Of a stretch of DNA of 64,000 nucleotides, positions 37,310 through 45,877 are shown one piece after another (positions within the stretch are counted from its first letter, which is position 1; each line of letters opens with the position of its first letter). This DNA is from UBA4466 sp963925035. Its GTDB lineage: Bacteria > Bacteroidota > Bacteroidia > Flavobacteriales_D > Crocinitomicaceae. The notes beneath the pieces are model-generated. The model had not been told where the DNA came from. It saw only the letters and a list, made by a program, of their open reading frames with translations, and did not search any database. The stretch covers positions 54,229-118,228 of the forward strand of contig CAWUSK010000006.1 of assembly GCA_963925035.1 (NCBI GenBank), written 5' to 3'. Both the position numbers and the translations under genes were made by a program.

Positions 37310-37902
37310 TATTCTCGATTTAAAATTGGATCAAAATCTTTCAAACTGTTCGCTAAGTATTTCGTTGCGTAAAACAAACGGGATTTCACCGTTCCATCAC
37401 TTAACTCTAACACTTCAGCAATCTCTTTTATCGATAATCCATCAATATGTCTCAGCTTAAACGCTATACTGTGTTTTTCGTCTAAAGCTGCCAAACTCAT
37501 TTCAAATTCACTTCTAAATTGTACATCTTGTACTTCGTGCAATACATTCGCGTTCACGTCATTCACAGCATACGAACTGTCCAACCCATTTGAGGTGTTT
37601 TTACGCACCTCTTGCTTCTTGTATTCGTTTTTCACCATATTGTTGGCTACAGAATACATCCATGTTTTAAAACTGCGCGAAGGATCAAACGATTCAGGCT
37701 TACGAATTATTTTTGCAAACAAATCGTGCATAAAGTCCTCCGACCTCTCCCTATCCTTCCACATCAGTCTAAAAAAGAAGCTGACCAATGGTCCGGAGTA
37801 ACGCTGGTACAATTCATCAAACGCGCGTTTATCTCCCCTCGTGATAGAGATCATGATTTCCTCATCGGATAATTTATGATATGGCGATTTTATCAATCGC
37901 AT
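37309..37902 (-). CDS. RNA polymerase ECF sigma factor
   Basis: 197 residues. Region 2 spans about 25-95 (AFDELYQRYSGPLVSFFFRL, SEDFMHDLFAKIIRKPESFD, then FKTWMYSVANNMV). Region 4 spans about 135-185 (IAFKLRHIDGLSIKEIAEVL, then ELSDGTVKSRLFYATKYL). It is flanked by one-base overlaps with the exported protein gene upstream and the membrane protein gene downstream, so the three genes form one unit. Confidence 0.92.
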   Translation of the reverse strand: MRLIKSPYHKLSDEEIMISITRGDKRAFDELYQRYSGPLVSFFFRLMWKDRERSEDFMHDLFAKIIRKPESFDPSRSFKTWMYSVANNMVKNEYKKQEVRKNTSNGLDSSYAVNDVNANVLHEVQDVQFRSEFEMSLAALDEKHSIAFKLRHIDGLSIKEIAEVLELSDGTVKSRLFYATKYLANSLKDFDPILNRE

Positions 37903-39119
37903 TAATAAGCGTCCTTCATTTTTTGCACCTGCTGATACTTATTCGTTTGCGCTCCAATTTTATCAATTGCAGTATCCATTTCCTTTACTTTGTCAGTTTT
38001 TCCTGTTTGTCCGTATACTTTTCTCATTTGAAATAGCATAGGTAAATAGTTTGATGAAAGCGCTCTTCCCTTTTCATCCATGGAATTCTCTACTAATAAT
38101 TTCTTCAAATCCTTGTTCCACAAAGCTTCGTTTCTCCAGAAATTATCAAACGATGCTGTCTTGTATTCAAAAACCAGTCCAGTTAAATAAACAGATGACA
38201 ACATTGGTTTAAAGTATTCTTTTGGCGCTGTCAATGAGATAGAAATGTTTCCAGTAAAGTTCATATTACAAAACTGACTTAGAAAAGCTACATCAATCAC
38301 TTGAGCGTTTGGAATAATAAATCCCTTTGTCTTCAACTCACTTCTGTAGGTTTCACTTTGCATTATATCCAACGAAATAATTTGAACATCTTTTCGGATT
38401 CCTTTTTTCATTTGAGCGTACCAAACTCCATATGTATCATCAAAACCATGCGTTATTAAAACTCCATTTGCAGGGACAGAGCGTAAAACATCTTCAGCAT
38501 AAACAATAACACTCGACGTCAGGCGTTTGTTTTCAATCAACTTATCCAAATAAACCAAAGCTTCATTCGTTGAGTTCTTGATCATGTGATACGCGACCAT
38601 TTGAACTTGGACATCTGCGTTATTCGGCTTTAACTTTTCTGCTTCTTCCAAATTGGAAAACAAATCGATGTTATAATTTCCTGAAGTGTATTTGAAATAA
38701 TTGTATTCAAACGATTGTGGCGCATTTATTTCAAAAAAGGAAACAGTTCCATCCATTTGGGATTGTTGAGCATGAGTTGGTGAACGCTGTTGAGTTTGCG
38801 TTTGAGATTGAGATTTATACAACTTAAAATTCGTAGACTCAGTCTGAACGGCATCTTGAGTAGAAACACCACCAACAGTTGACTGTTGATTTTCTATAGA
38901 TTTATAGGCTGCGTTTTTATCGGATTTTTTATTTTGGTTAGATTGTTTTCCTGAACCACGATTATTGTCTGAATCAATTTCGTATTTCAATGATTCTTTT
39001 TCTTCGATTACAGCTTTTCCGTCAATTGTGTCTTTTTTCTGAGTACCAGATGTAGATTCAGTTTGCGACAAAGAAATATTGTAAAGACTTAGAAACAGCA
39101 AAATGATAAAATACCGCAT
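37902..39119 (-). CDS. Exported protein with a region like the C-terminus of DUF2723 proteins
   Basis: 405 residues with a signal peptide (about 1-18). Residues 20-130 are low-complexity Ser/Gln/Lys. The region NGVLITHGFDDTYGVWYAQM, followed by KKGIRKDVQIISLDIM (about 220-255), closely resembles the soluble tail of DUF2723 membrane proteins (NA.LFT.GDNDTY.LWY.QE..G.R.DV..). Here no membrane helices precede it. A short TPR-like segment is seen at about 170-200. It is the first gene of the sigma unit, and may be the envelope part of the signalling module. Confidence 0.6.
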   Translation of the reverse strand: MRYFIILLFLSLYNISLSQTESTSGTQKKDTIDGKAVIEEKESLKYEIDSDNNRGSGKQSNQNKKSDKNAAYKSIENQQSTVGGVSTQDAVQTESTNFKLYKSQSQTQTQQRSPTHAQQSQMDGTVSFFEINAPQSFEYNYFKYTSGNYNIDLFSNLEEAEKLKPNNADVQVQMVAYHMIKNSTNEALVYLDKLIENKRLTSSVIVYAEDVLRSVPANGVLITHGFDDTYGVWYAQMKKGIRKDVQIISLDIMQSETYRSELKTKGFIIPNAQVIDVAFLSQFCNMNFTGNISISLTAPKEYFKPMLSSVYLTGLVFEYKTASFDNFWRNEALWNKDLKKLLVENSMDEKGRALSSNYLPMLFQMRKVYGQTGKTDKVKEMDTAIDKIGAQTNKYQQVQKMKDAY

Positions 39120-39189
39120 ATTATTTTTTTTACTCTGTACACTAAGATATTTAAAGCGTTCAAAAATTACAAAAATAAAAAGGAACAGC

Positions 39190-39864
39190 TTAAATATTGT
39201 CTGCTGTGAACAGAAATTTATTAGGTGAAGTTAGATTAGTTTTTACAGCATACATTACAATTCCAGCCGTATTTTTAACGCCTAACTTCGCCATTATATT
39301 CTTTCGATGTGTATTGACCGTGTGACTACTTAAAAATAACTTATCTGCAATTTGCTGGTTAGTGAATCCTTCCGCTATCAAAGTGATAATTTCACATTCG
39401 CGCTTTGAAATCAATACAGCTTCACAAGAAAAAACATCATCAATATCATCTACATCAAGATTTGCTTCTTGAATTGTTTCCAGAATTTGACCACAGAAAA
39501 ATTTATTTCCTTGCGCTGTTTCAGTTACAGCTTCCAATATTTCGCGAATAGAGCAATCTTTTTTTACATAACTGGTAATTCCAGCTCGCAATGCATCGAC
39601 AAGAACTTGAGCGGATTGTTCTGGCGTTATGGCTAAAATGAATATTTCGGGATAAGTAGATTTCACTTTCAAAAGCACATCTATATCAAATCCCGGAGAA
39701 GTATAATCAATAACAATAACGCTGGCTGAAAAAGAACGAAGCATTTCTAACAAATCTTGATTTGATTTAGCTTCACCAACAATTTCAACATTTAATTTAC
39801 TGTTTAGAATAGAGCGGATTCCCACTCTAACCAAATCATTGCTATCTGCTAAAACTAACTGCAT
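39190..39864 (-). CDS. NarL/LuxR-type response regulator
   Basis: 224 residues. Receiver domain with D7, phosphorylatable D53 (VIVIDYTSPG), T80 and K101/K102 (YVKKD). The C-terminal LuxR helix-turn-helix (about 150-215) has LISKRECEIITLIAEGFTNQ, then QIADKLFLSSHTVNTHRKNI. All receiver residues are in place, so control by phosphorylation is likely. No histidine kinase gene is adjacent. It lies 70 bases after the sigma unit start, in the same direction. Confidence 0.92.
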   Translation of the reverse strand: MQLVLADSNDLVRVGIRSILNSKLNVEIVGEAKSNQDLLEMLRSFSASVIVIDYTSPGFDIDVLLKVKSTYPEIFILAITPEQSAQVLVDALRAGITSYVKKDCSIREILEAVTETAQGNKFFCGQILETIQEANLDVDDIDDVFSCEAVLISKRECEIITLIAEGFTNQQIADKLFLSSHTVNTHRKNIMAKLGVKNTAGIVMYAVKTNLTSPNKFLFTADNI

Positions 39865-39915
39865 TATTTAGAATCACTTTAAATAACAAATATAGCACAC
39901 TTATCAATACCAAAA

Positions 39916-39946
39916 GCAAAAAAGCTCCTCAACATTGAGAAGCTCT
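39916..39946 (-). terminator. Intrinsic terminator of ilvE
   Basis: Stem AGCTCCTC (39923-39930) pairing with GAGAAGCT (39937-39944), one mismatch, six-base loop. In the minus direction it is followed by a T-run. It lies about 26 bases after the ilvE stop. Confidence 0.8.
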
Positions 39947-39971
39947 TAACATCGTAGTATAAATCGGGGAA

Positions 39972-41042
39972 TTATACTTTCACACACCAATTAAATTCAT
40001 CTTCAATTTTACCACATTTCACGTCAGATAAATAATTTTTAATTTTCTCTGACAATTCACGTGTTTCAACAGGAGGCAATTCAAAGATTTCATCTCTAAA
40101 TCCAATTTTCGAAATCGGAGCAATAGTTGCAGCTGTTCCTGCACCAAATGCATCTTGAACACGACCTTCTTTAATTCCTTGAATTATTTCCTCAACAGTT
40201 ACTTTTCTTTCTTCCACAGGAATCCCCCATTTCTCAGCTACCTGAATCAATGATCGTTTTGTAATTCCACGCAAAATAGTATCTGAATCTTCAGAAGGAG
40301 TTACGATGACACCGTCAATAACAAAAACAATATTCATCGTTCCTGATTCTTCAATGTATTTGTGCTCAACTCCATCAGTCCAAACCAATTGGTGAAATCC
40401 TTCTTGTTGTCCTTTTCTAGCTGGAAAAAGTGACGCTGCATAATTACCTGCAGTTTTTGCCCTACCAACTCCACCGTGTGAAGCACGTGTGAAATGTTCT
40501 TCAATTTTCACAATCACAGGAGCCGTATAATACGTTCCAACTGGACATGTGAAAATTAAAAATTTATACGTATCTGAAGGCTTAATACCAATAAAGTCAT
40601 CCGTAGCAAACATAAATGGACGAATGTACAATGCATCACCATCTTTACTTGGCACCCAATCTTTATCTACTTCAACCACTTTGCGTACAAGTTCTATAAA
40701 CATTTCTTCCGTAAGCACAGGCATACACATACGCTCGCACGATTCTGCAAAACGTTTTGCGTTCATGTCCGGGCGAAATAATAAAATTTCTCCAGCTTCT
40801 GTTTTATTCGCTTTCATTCCTTCAAAAATGGATTGTCCATAATGAATGGCTGAAGTTGCTGGATGCAAACTCATTGGACCAAACGGTTTAATAACAGGAG
40901 TCTGCCATTTACCGTCGCTGTAATCCATTTCCAACATGTGATCTGAAAAAACTTTACCGAAAGGAAGATTTTCAAAATCAACGCTGCTCAGTTGTGAGTT
41001 CTCAGTTCTTTCTATTTTTATATCTATTGTTTCGTCTAACAT
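39972..41042 (-). CDS. ilvE: Branched-chain amino acid aminotransferase
   Basis: 356 residues from ATG 41042 (MLDETIDIKIERTE). The frame extends 23 codons upstream, but a perfect promoter lies inside that extension, so the shorter start is right. Fold-type IV PLP enzyme: GQSIFEGMKANKTEAGEILL, FRPDMNAKRFAESCERM, catalytic Lys in GRAKTAGNYAASL, and YIEESGTMNIVFVI. It transaminates Leu, Ile and Val. It is monocistronic, with a strong promoter and terminator, and divergent from recQ. Confidence 0.94.
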   Translation of the reverse strand: MLDETIDIKIERTENSQLSSVDFENLPFGKVFSDHMLEMDYSDGKWQTPVIKPFGPMSLHPATSAIHYGQSIFEGMKANKTEAGEILLFRPDMNAKRFAESCERMCMPVLTEEMFIELVRKVVEVDKDWVPSKDGDALYIRPFMFATDDFIGIKPSDTYKFLIFTCPVGTYYTAPVIVKIEEHFTRASHGGVGRAKTAGNYAASLFPARKGQQEGFHQLVWTDGVEHKYIEESGTMNIVFVIDGVIVTPSEDSDTILRGITKRSLIQVAEKWGIPVEERKVTVEEIIQGIKEGRVQDAFGAGTAATIAPISKIGFRDEIFELPPVETRELSEKIKNYLSDVKCGKIEDEFNWCVKV

Positions 41043-41060
41043 ACTTGTCTTTGTGTTCCG

Positions 41061-41091
41061 CAAAAGTAGCGAATCCAATACAGATTTCAAA
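41061..41091 (-). promoter_or_regulatory. Promoter of ilvE
   Basis: On the minus strand: TTTG (41091-41088), exactly 19 bases, then TACTTTTG (41068-41061). This is a full match to the Bacteroidota housekeeping promoter. The predicted start of transcription is near 41054, about 12 bases before the ATG at 41042. Confidence 0.8.
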
Positions 41092-41148
41092 TAGATTTCT
41101 TTCGATGGCAAGATAATATTTAACTAACTTTGACTTTAAGTAATTTAA

Positions 41149-43026
41149 GTGGAAAAAAGTAAAGATATATTGCTTAAATATTGGGGCTTCCAGGACTTTC
41201 GTCCGCTCCAAGAAGAAATTATTGACAGTGTAATTTACGGTCACGATACGCTTGCTATTCTCCCAACCGGCGGAGGAAAGTCTATTTGTTTTCAAGTTCC
41301 AGGAATGGCCTTAGAAGGCGTAACCATTGTTATTTCCCCTTTAATAGCCTTGATGGAAGACCAAGTTAGGAATTTACGCAATAAGGGAATTGAAGCCAGT
41401 ATGATTACAAGTGCGATGAGTTATCGAGAAATTGATATTACTTTGGACAATGCACGATTTGGGAGAACTAAATTCTTATACACTTCTCCTGAACGGTTGA
41501 AGTCACCTTTATTTCAAGAACGTTTTAAATCGATGAATATCGGGTTGATTGTTGTGGATGAAGCGCATTGTATTTCGGAATGGGGACATGATTTCAGACC
41601 TTCGTACACAGAAATTGCTGAAGTTCGAAAAGTACATCAAAATGTTCCTGTCATTGCAGTTACAGCTTCAGCTACGAAGCGTGTACAAGAAAACATTAAA
41701 TCAAAATTAGAACTTCGCTCTCCAAAAGAATTTATTGGAAGTTTGGAACGGAAAAACGTGCATTACAACGTAACTCCTTCTGAAAATAAGCTCAAGCAAA
41801 TCATTGATTATTGCAAACAACACCATACTGATACGGGAATTGTTTATTGTCAAACTAGAAAAAGTGTAAAAGCTTTGGTACAGCAACTTCGAGCTCAAAA
41901 TCTTCCTGCGGGATTGTACCACGGTGGATTGAATGCGGAAGACAGGAAGTACATGTTGGATCAATGGATGACGGGCAAGCTCAAAATAATGGTCGCTACA
42001 AACGCTTTTGGAATGGGAATTGACAAGTCTGATGTTCGTTATGTCCTTCATTTTGAAATACCTAATAATTTAGAAGCGTATTACCAAGAAGCTGGTCGTG
42101 CTGGTCGTGATGGAAATAATGCTGTTGCTGTTGCTTTTTGGGAACAGAAAGACATCGACACGATGAAAAAACAGTTGGAGTTGAAATATCCAGCTGCAGA
42201 TCGTGTAAAATTGATTTACAGTGCTGTGTGTAATTACTTGAAAATTGCCGTTGGTTCTGGAAATCAAGAAACATATAATTTTGATATTGTTGATTTTAAT
42301 CGCGCATTTAACATTCCAATTTCTGAAACTTACTTTGCATTAAAGCTACTACAAATCAATCAAACAATACATTTCACAGAAAAATCGTTTCATCCTACTC
42401 GCTTAAAGTTCGCTATTGGAAATTCGGCCTTGTATAAATTTCAAGTCGCACATTCTAGTGTGAATGATTTAATTACTCTACTCACACGTAGCTATCCTGG
42501 TATTTTTGATGGATTTATTCGCGTTGACGAATTTGAACTAACCAAACGTTTAAAAATAACGAAAGTTGAACTTCATAAACATTTTAAAATGATGGAGCAA
42601 TACGGTATAATTGATATTCTATTTCAAACAAATTTGCCTCAGATTACATTTTTAACGGAACGCTTTCCAGAAGGATATTTAACGCTGAACATTTCAATTT
42701 ATAAGCATAGAAAGAAAATTGAACACGAAAAACTCGACTCTTTGATCAATTTTATCAGCGTTTCCAACTGCCGCTCCGAAATGATTGGACAATACTTTGA
42801 GTCTGATATGTCAAAATGTGGAACATGTGACGTTTGTAAGAGTGAATTAAAAAGCAATCATTCCTTCAAGGAGTTGATTCAGCTCGTTCCGACGCTCCTT
42901 CCTGCGACTGCCAATGAAATTAGTGAGCAACTGGATATTCAATCTATTCTAACGCAACAGGTATTGCATAAATTGATTTTGGAGGAAGAGGTAATGCTGA
43001 AAGATGGGTTGTTTGTGAAAATCTAA
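41149..43026 (+). CDS. recQ: ATP-dependent DNA helicase RecQ
   Basis: 625 residues, GTG start. Helicase core with Walker A LPTGGGKS (K44), DEAH box in VVDEAHCISEWGHDFRP, and conserved motif VI (YQEAGRAGRDG). A Cys4 zinc cluster appears at the C-terminal end (NCRSEMIGQYF then CGTCDVC, about 540-570), after a winged-helix region, whereas in E. coli RecQ it directly follows the helicase core. No HRDC domain is visible. A -7-like TAACTTTG at 41125-41132 precedes the gene. RecQ acts in recombination and fork repair. Confidence 0.92.
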   Translation: MEKSKDILLKYWGFQDFRPLQEEIIDSVIYGHDTLAILPTGGGKSICFQVPGMALEGVTIVISPLIALMEDQVRNLRNKGIEASMITSAMSYREIDITLDNARFGRTKFLYTSPERLKSPLFQERFKSMNIGLIVVDEAHCISEWGHDFRPSYTEIAEVRKVHQNVPVIAVTASATKRVQENIKSKLELRSPKEFIGSLERKNVHYNVTPSENKLKQIIDYCKQHHTDTGIVYCQTRKSVKALVQQLRAQNLPAGLYHGGLNAEDRKYMLDQWMTGKLKIMVATNAFGMGIDKSDVRYVLHFEIPNNLEAYYQEAGRAGRDGNNAVAVAFWEQKDIDTMKKQLELKYPAADRVKLIYSAVCNYLKIAVGSGNQETYNFDIVDFNRAFNIPISETYFALKLLQINQTIHFTEKSFHPTRLKFAIGNSALYKFQVAHSSVNDLITLLTRSYPGIFDGFIRVDEFELTKRLKITKVELHKHFKMMEQYGIIDILFQTNLPQITFLTERFPEGYLTLNISIYKHRKKIEHEKLDSLINFISVSNCRSEMIGQYFESDMSKCGTCDVCKSELKSNHSFKELIQLVPTLLPATANEISEQLDIQSILTQQVLHKLILEEEVMLKDGLFVKI

Positions 43027-43038
43027 TTTGCTTTTAAA

Positions 43039-43190
43039 TCTACCACAAAGAAACAAAGACCAAAAAGTACACAGAATAAACACGTTTATTTTCAGCAATA
43101 TAGAAACCTTAGAAATCTTGAAAACAGTTGATTTTGAGATTAAAAAGATAACCATCAATCCCTTTGAGCTCCTTGTTTTTTTGTGGTAAA
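43039..43190. repeat. MITE-like element with imperfect terminal inverted repeats
   Basis: The two ends pair as inverted repeats: bases 43039-43060 (TCTACCACAAAGAAACAAAG...) against the complement of 43169-43190, 18 of 22 matching. The 108 bases between are AT-rich without a plausible gene. It fills most of the 189-base gap between the convergent recQ and XRE genes. It may be a small non-autonomous mobile element, or it may fold into a long hairpin that ends both transcripts. Confidence 0.45.
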
Positions 43191-43215
43191 AAGCCATTTA
43201 AGTAATCACAAAAGC

Positions 43216-44016
43216 TTAACTCTTCATCATCGACTTTAACTGAGAGACTTCGATTTGTAACGATCGAAGTGATTTTGATAAATCGTTGTCGTCAATTCTA
43301 AACTCAGGCAATTCCGGAGATATATAATTTACAAATTTCCACATTTCTAGAATGTCGTTTGCGTGTACTTTGAAGGGCTCGTAGAATGTGTTTGTAGAAC
43401 AGAGTTGAAATGATTGCTCTGAGCTCAGCAAGTTGTGTACAACTTTAAATACAATCCCTTCGTCTTTCGTGACAACAATACAAGGTGTTCCGCTTCGAAT
43501 TGACATCCAATTCTGAACGAATTCAGCAACGACATAAGAACCTTCCACAACGGGTGGCATGGAATCTCCTTTAATTGGAAAGGAACGGTATTTTCTATCG
43601 CGCGATAAAAATGGTAAATGAAACGTTGGAAGTACTTTTAAATAATCTGGGTCTGCATAACCAGCAGTATAACCAGCGCTTGCTTTTAATGGAACTAATT
43701 CAATTAACTCTTCATTGTTTTGATCGACTACCGTTGTTAACACGCGCAATTTCGCGCCTTTAACATCTGCGATCATTCCGTTTTCAAACTTCTCCCAATC
43801 GTTGTCCTTAAACGCAGAAAAATCTTTTCGCAATAAATCATCGATAGATACTTTAAAGTAATCACCAAAAAGCAATAAACTCTCAATGTTTGGCTGCGCC
43901 ACATTGTTCTCGTAACCAGAATATGAACTACGCGTCAAGCCTAGTTCCTTAGCCACTTCTTCCTGTGACTTTTTCAAACGATTTCTGAGTAACTTAAGGT
44001 TTTTTCCGACTTCCAT
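43216..44016 (-). CDS. XRE-family repressor with S24 (LexA-like) peptidase domain
   Basis: 266 residues. The N-terminal XRE helix-turn-helix spans about 5-60 (LRNRLKKSQEEVAKELGLTR, SSYSGYENNVAQPNIESLL). The C-terminal S24-like domain has the serine motif FPIKGDSMPPV (about 150-160) and the candidate general-base Lys in IVFKVV (about 200). A short coiled-coil tail follows. Such proteins are phage-type or stress repressors that can self-cleave. Its upstream region carries a perfect 12-base dyad around a promoter, suggesting autorepression. No prophage genes are nearby. Confidence 0.88.
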   Translation of the reverse strand: MEVGKNLKLLRNRLKKSQEEVAKELGLTRSSYSGYENNVAQPNIESLLLFGDYFKVSIDDLLRKDFSAFKDNDWEKFENGMIADVKGAKLRVLTTVVDQNNEELIELVPLKASAGYTAGYADPDYLKVLPTFHLPFLSRDRKYRSFPIKGDSMPPVVEGSYVVAEFVQNWMSIRSGTPCIVVTKDEGIVFKVVHNLLSSEQSFQLCSTNTFYEPFKVHANDILEMWKFVNYISPELPEFRIDDNDLSKSLRSLQIEVSQLKSMMKS

Positions 44017-44020
44017 GTTT

Positions 44021-44090
44021 AAATATTCATCATTATTATGTTGGAAAATTAATCATTTCTTATAATATAACCAACTTCTGATGAATATTT
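44021..44090. promoter_or_regulatory. Operator-like dyad flanking the promoter of the XRE/S24 gene
   Basis: Perfect 12-base inverted repeat: AAATATTCATCA (44021-44032) and TGATGAATATTT (44079-44090), with 46 bases between. A second inner pair, GTTGG (44040-44044) and CCAAC (44071-44075), is nested inside. The predicted promoter lies exactly between the outer arms. This layout fits two operator half-sites bound by the repressor encoded next to it. Confidence 0.5.
44044..44075 (-). promoter_or_regulatory. Candidate promoter of the XRE/S24 gene
   Basis: On the minus strand: GTTG (44075-44072), 20 bases, TAATTTTC (44051-44044). This is one mismatch from the -7 consensus. The predicted start is about 20 bases upstream of the ATG at 44016. 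Confidence 0.45.
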
Positions 44091-44096
44091 CGTCTT

Positions 44097-44960
44097 TTAC
44101 CCCTGGATTGGAGTTCCTTTCATTCGGGATAAAACAAAGATATACTTGGCTCCGAAAAAGATTATTTGTGAAGAATAATATACCCAAACCAATATAACGA
44201 GGAAGGTCCCTGCAACACCCGCTCCAGATGCAAAGAAATAATTCGTCAAGTAAAATTTAATGAGGACTTGTCCTAAATAAAGTAAAGCGCTGGTTACAAT
44301 TCCTCCACGCAGCGCATTCCTCCACAACACCTTTCCATTATGGAGAAACTTAAATATGAACATGAAAAGAATCACATTTGTCAAAATTGGAATACCTAAA
44401 CGTGCAGCCCCAGAAAAAAGCCAGTGAAGCATGTTTAATCCTTCCAAAAATTGATCGCTAAATGAAAGGAAAACCGTTTCAACAAAATAGAGAACCATTA
44501 ATATTAGCGTTGCTCCTACTACAAAAACCATCGATATTAGTTTAGAAACAATTGTGCTCAAAATCATTTTTCTACGTCCTAATTTTGGAACTTCAACGTC
44601 ATAAAATTCATTTATACTTCTTTTCATTGAAGTAAATATTGCTGCACAAGAAAAAAGCAAAGCAACAATTCCAATTATTTGCAGAAAAGCACTTCCCTGT
44701 TCAAAGCTAACCTGATCCAATAGTCCCAAAATCCCTCCAACATCTTCGAGTCCAATATACTGTTCAATTTCAGTTGAAATCATCTTAGTCATCTCTTCTT
44801 GGCCTAAGAACATTCCAAGGTATGTAACGCTCAAATACAACAAAGGAACTAGTGAAAGTAATGCATAATACGCTAAAGCAGCGCCATGAGCCATTGGTTT
44901 TTCCTGTAAAAATTCGACAATAGTTTGTTTAACTAGCGTCCACCTTTCTTTTAATGTCAT
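44097..44960 (-). CDS. YihY/virulence factor BrkB family membrane protein
   Basis: 287 residues with six predicted membrane helices. Family motifs are MAHGAALAYYALLSLVPLLY (about 21-40), the loop MKRSINEFYDVEV, and the C-terminal GGIVTSALLYLGQVLIKFYL, GVAGTFLVILVWVYYSSQII and FFGAKYIFVL. These proteins were once taken for RNase BN, which is now rejected; a transport or envelope role is likely. The start overlaps the ABC ATPase stop by four bases. Confidence 0.9.
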   Translation of the reverse strand: MTLKERWTLVKQTIVEFLQEKPMAHGAALAYYALLSLVPLLYLSVTYLGMFLGQEEMTKMISTEIEQYIGLEDVGGILGLLDQVSFEQGSAFLQIIGIVALLFSCAAIFTSMKRSINEFYDVEVPKLGRRKMILSTIVSKLISMVFVVGATLILMVLYFVETVFLSFSDQFLEGLNMLHWLFSGAARLGIPILTNVILFMFIFKFLHNGKVLWRNALRGGIVTSALLYLGQVLIKFYLTNYFFASGAGVAGTFLVILVWVYYSSQIIFFGAKYIFVLSRMKGTPIQG

Positions 44961-45877
44961 TTTTTTACTATTTCAATAAATTCAACCTCATCCATTTTAA
45001 AAGCGGATGTCAACATAATTTTTTCACCATTACCCGCTGTGAAATAGTTACAGACGATTAATCCAGTATCTAACACCGATTCAAATTTTACTCCAATTGT
45101 TTTATCTCCATTTACCTTGTATTCATTCGGGCGAAACAACACGGTTTTTCCATTTAGCTCGATCGTGTTAATTACACCCATCAATTCACCTTGACTTGCA
45201 TCTGTTGGATTGTAATACACTTCTCTTGTCGGTGAAACTCGTTGAATTTCATTTTTTGCAACCGCAATAACTTTGTCTGCAAAACCCATCATTTCCGAGC
45301 CATCGTGCGACACAAGCACAATGGTTGTTTTCTGGTCGCGGTTTAAAGCTGTCAGGTATTTTGAAATTTTCCAGCGCAAGCGTTGATCTAAATGAACAAA
45401 CGGTTCATCCAGTAATAAAACTGCTGGCTCACATGCTAAAGCTCTTGCAAATGCCAACCGTTGTTGTTCTCCTCCTGAAAGCAGATGTGCCTTTCGGTTT
45501 CGAATGTCTTTCAATTCAACCAAATCCAAAAACTGTTCAATCAATTCTATTTGATCTTCTTTGCGTCGTGAAAGTATTTTTTCTTTAATGTTTTGCTCAA
45601 CAGAATGATAAGGTTCTAACGCAAAATCTTGATTCACCAATTGAATTTCTTCATAACCAGGAATAAGTTTCTCTGCTGGACCAATTAGTTTTTTCCCTTC
45701 AAAAGAAACATATCCTTCAGTAGCGTCAATTAAACCACCCATGAGTTTAAGTAAGGTCGTCTTTCCCACTCCACTCTTACCAATAATGCCATAGATTTTG
45801 CCTTTTTCAATCGTTAAACTAACGTCTCTAAATAACCATTCGTCTCTTTTAACTCCAATATTTGTTAGTTCTAACAT
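44957..45877 (-). CDS. ABC transporter ATP-binding protein without adjacent permease
   Basis: 306 residues. Complete ATPase: Walker A GKSGVGKTTL, signature LLSGGEQQRLAFARA, Walker B VLLLDEP, D-loop FVHLDQR and switch H (IVLVSHDG). A C-terminal extension of about 85 residues looks like a TOBE/regulatory domain (LFRPNEYKVNGDKTIGVKF), as in molybdate or sugar importers. No ABC permease is encoded next to it. It shares four-base and one-base overlaps with yihY and the upstream small gene. Its partner may lie elsewhere. Confidence 0.88.
   Translation of the reverse strand: MLELTNIGVKRDEWLFRDVSLTIEKGKIYGIIGKSGVGKTTLLKLMGGLIDATEGYVSFEGKKLIGPAEKLIPGYEEIQLVNQDFALEPYHSVEQNIKEKILSRRKEDQIELIEQFLDLVELKDIRNRKAHLLSGGEQQRLAFARALACEPAVLLLDEPFVHLDQRLRWKISKYLTALNRDQKTTIVLVSHDGSEMMGFADKVIAVAKNEIQRVSPTREVYYNPTDASQGELMGVINTIELNGKTVLFRPNEYKVNGDKTIGVKFESVLDTGLIVCNYFTAGNGEKIMLTSAFKMDEVEFIEIVKK

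Noticed and set aside
41043..41111. Longer ilvE start at 41111
   Set aside because: A perfect TTTG-N19-TACTTTTG promoter lies within the extension, so transcripts begin after it.
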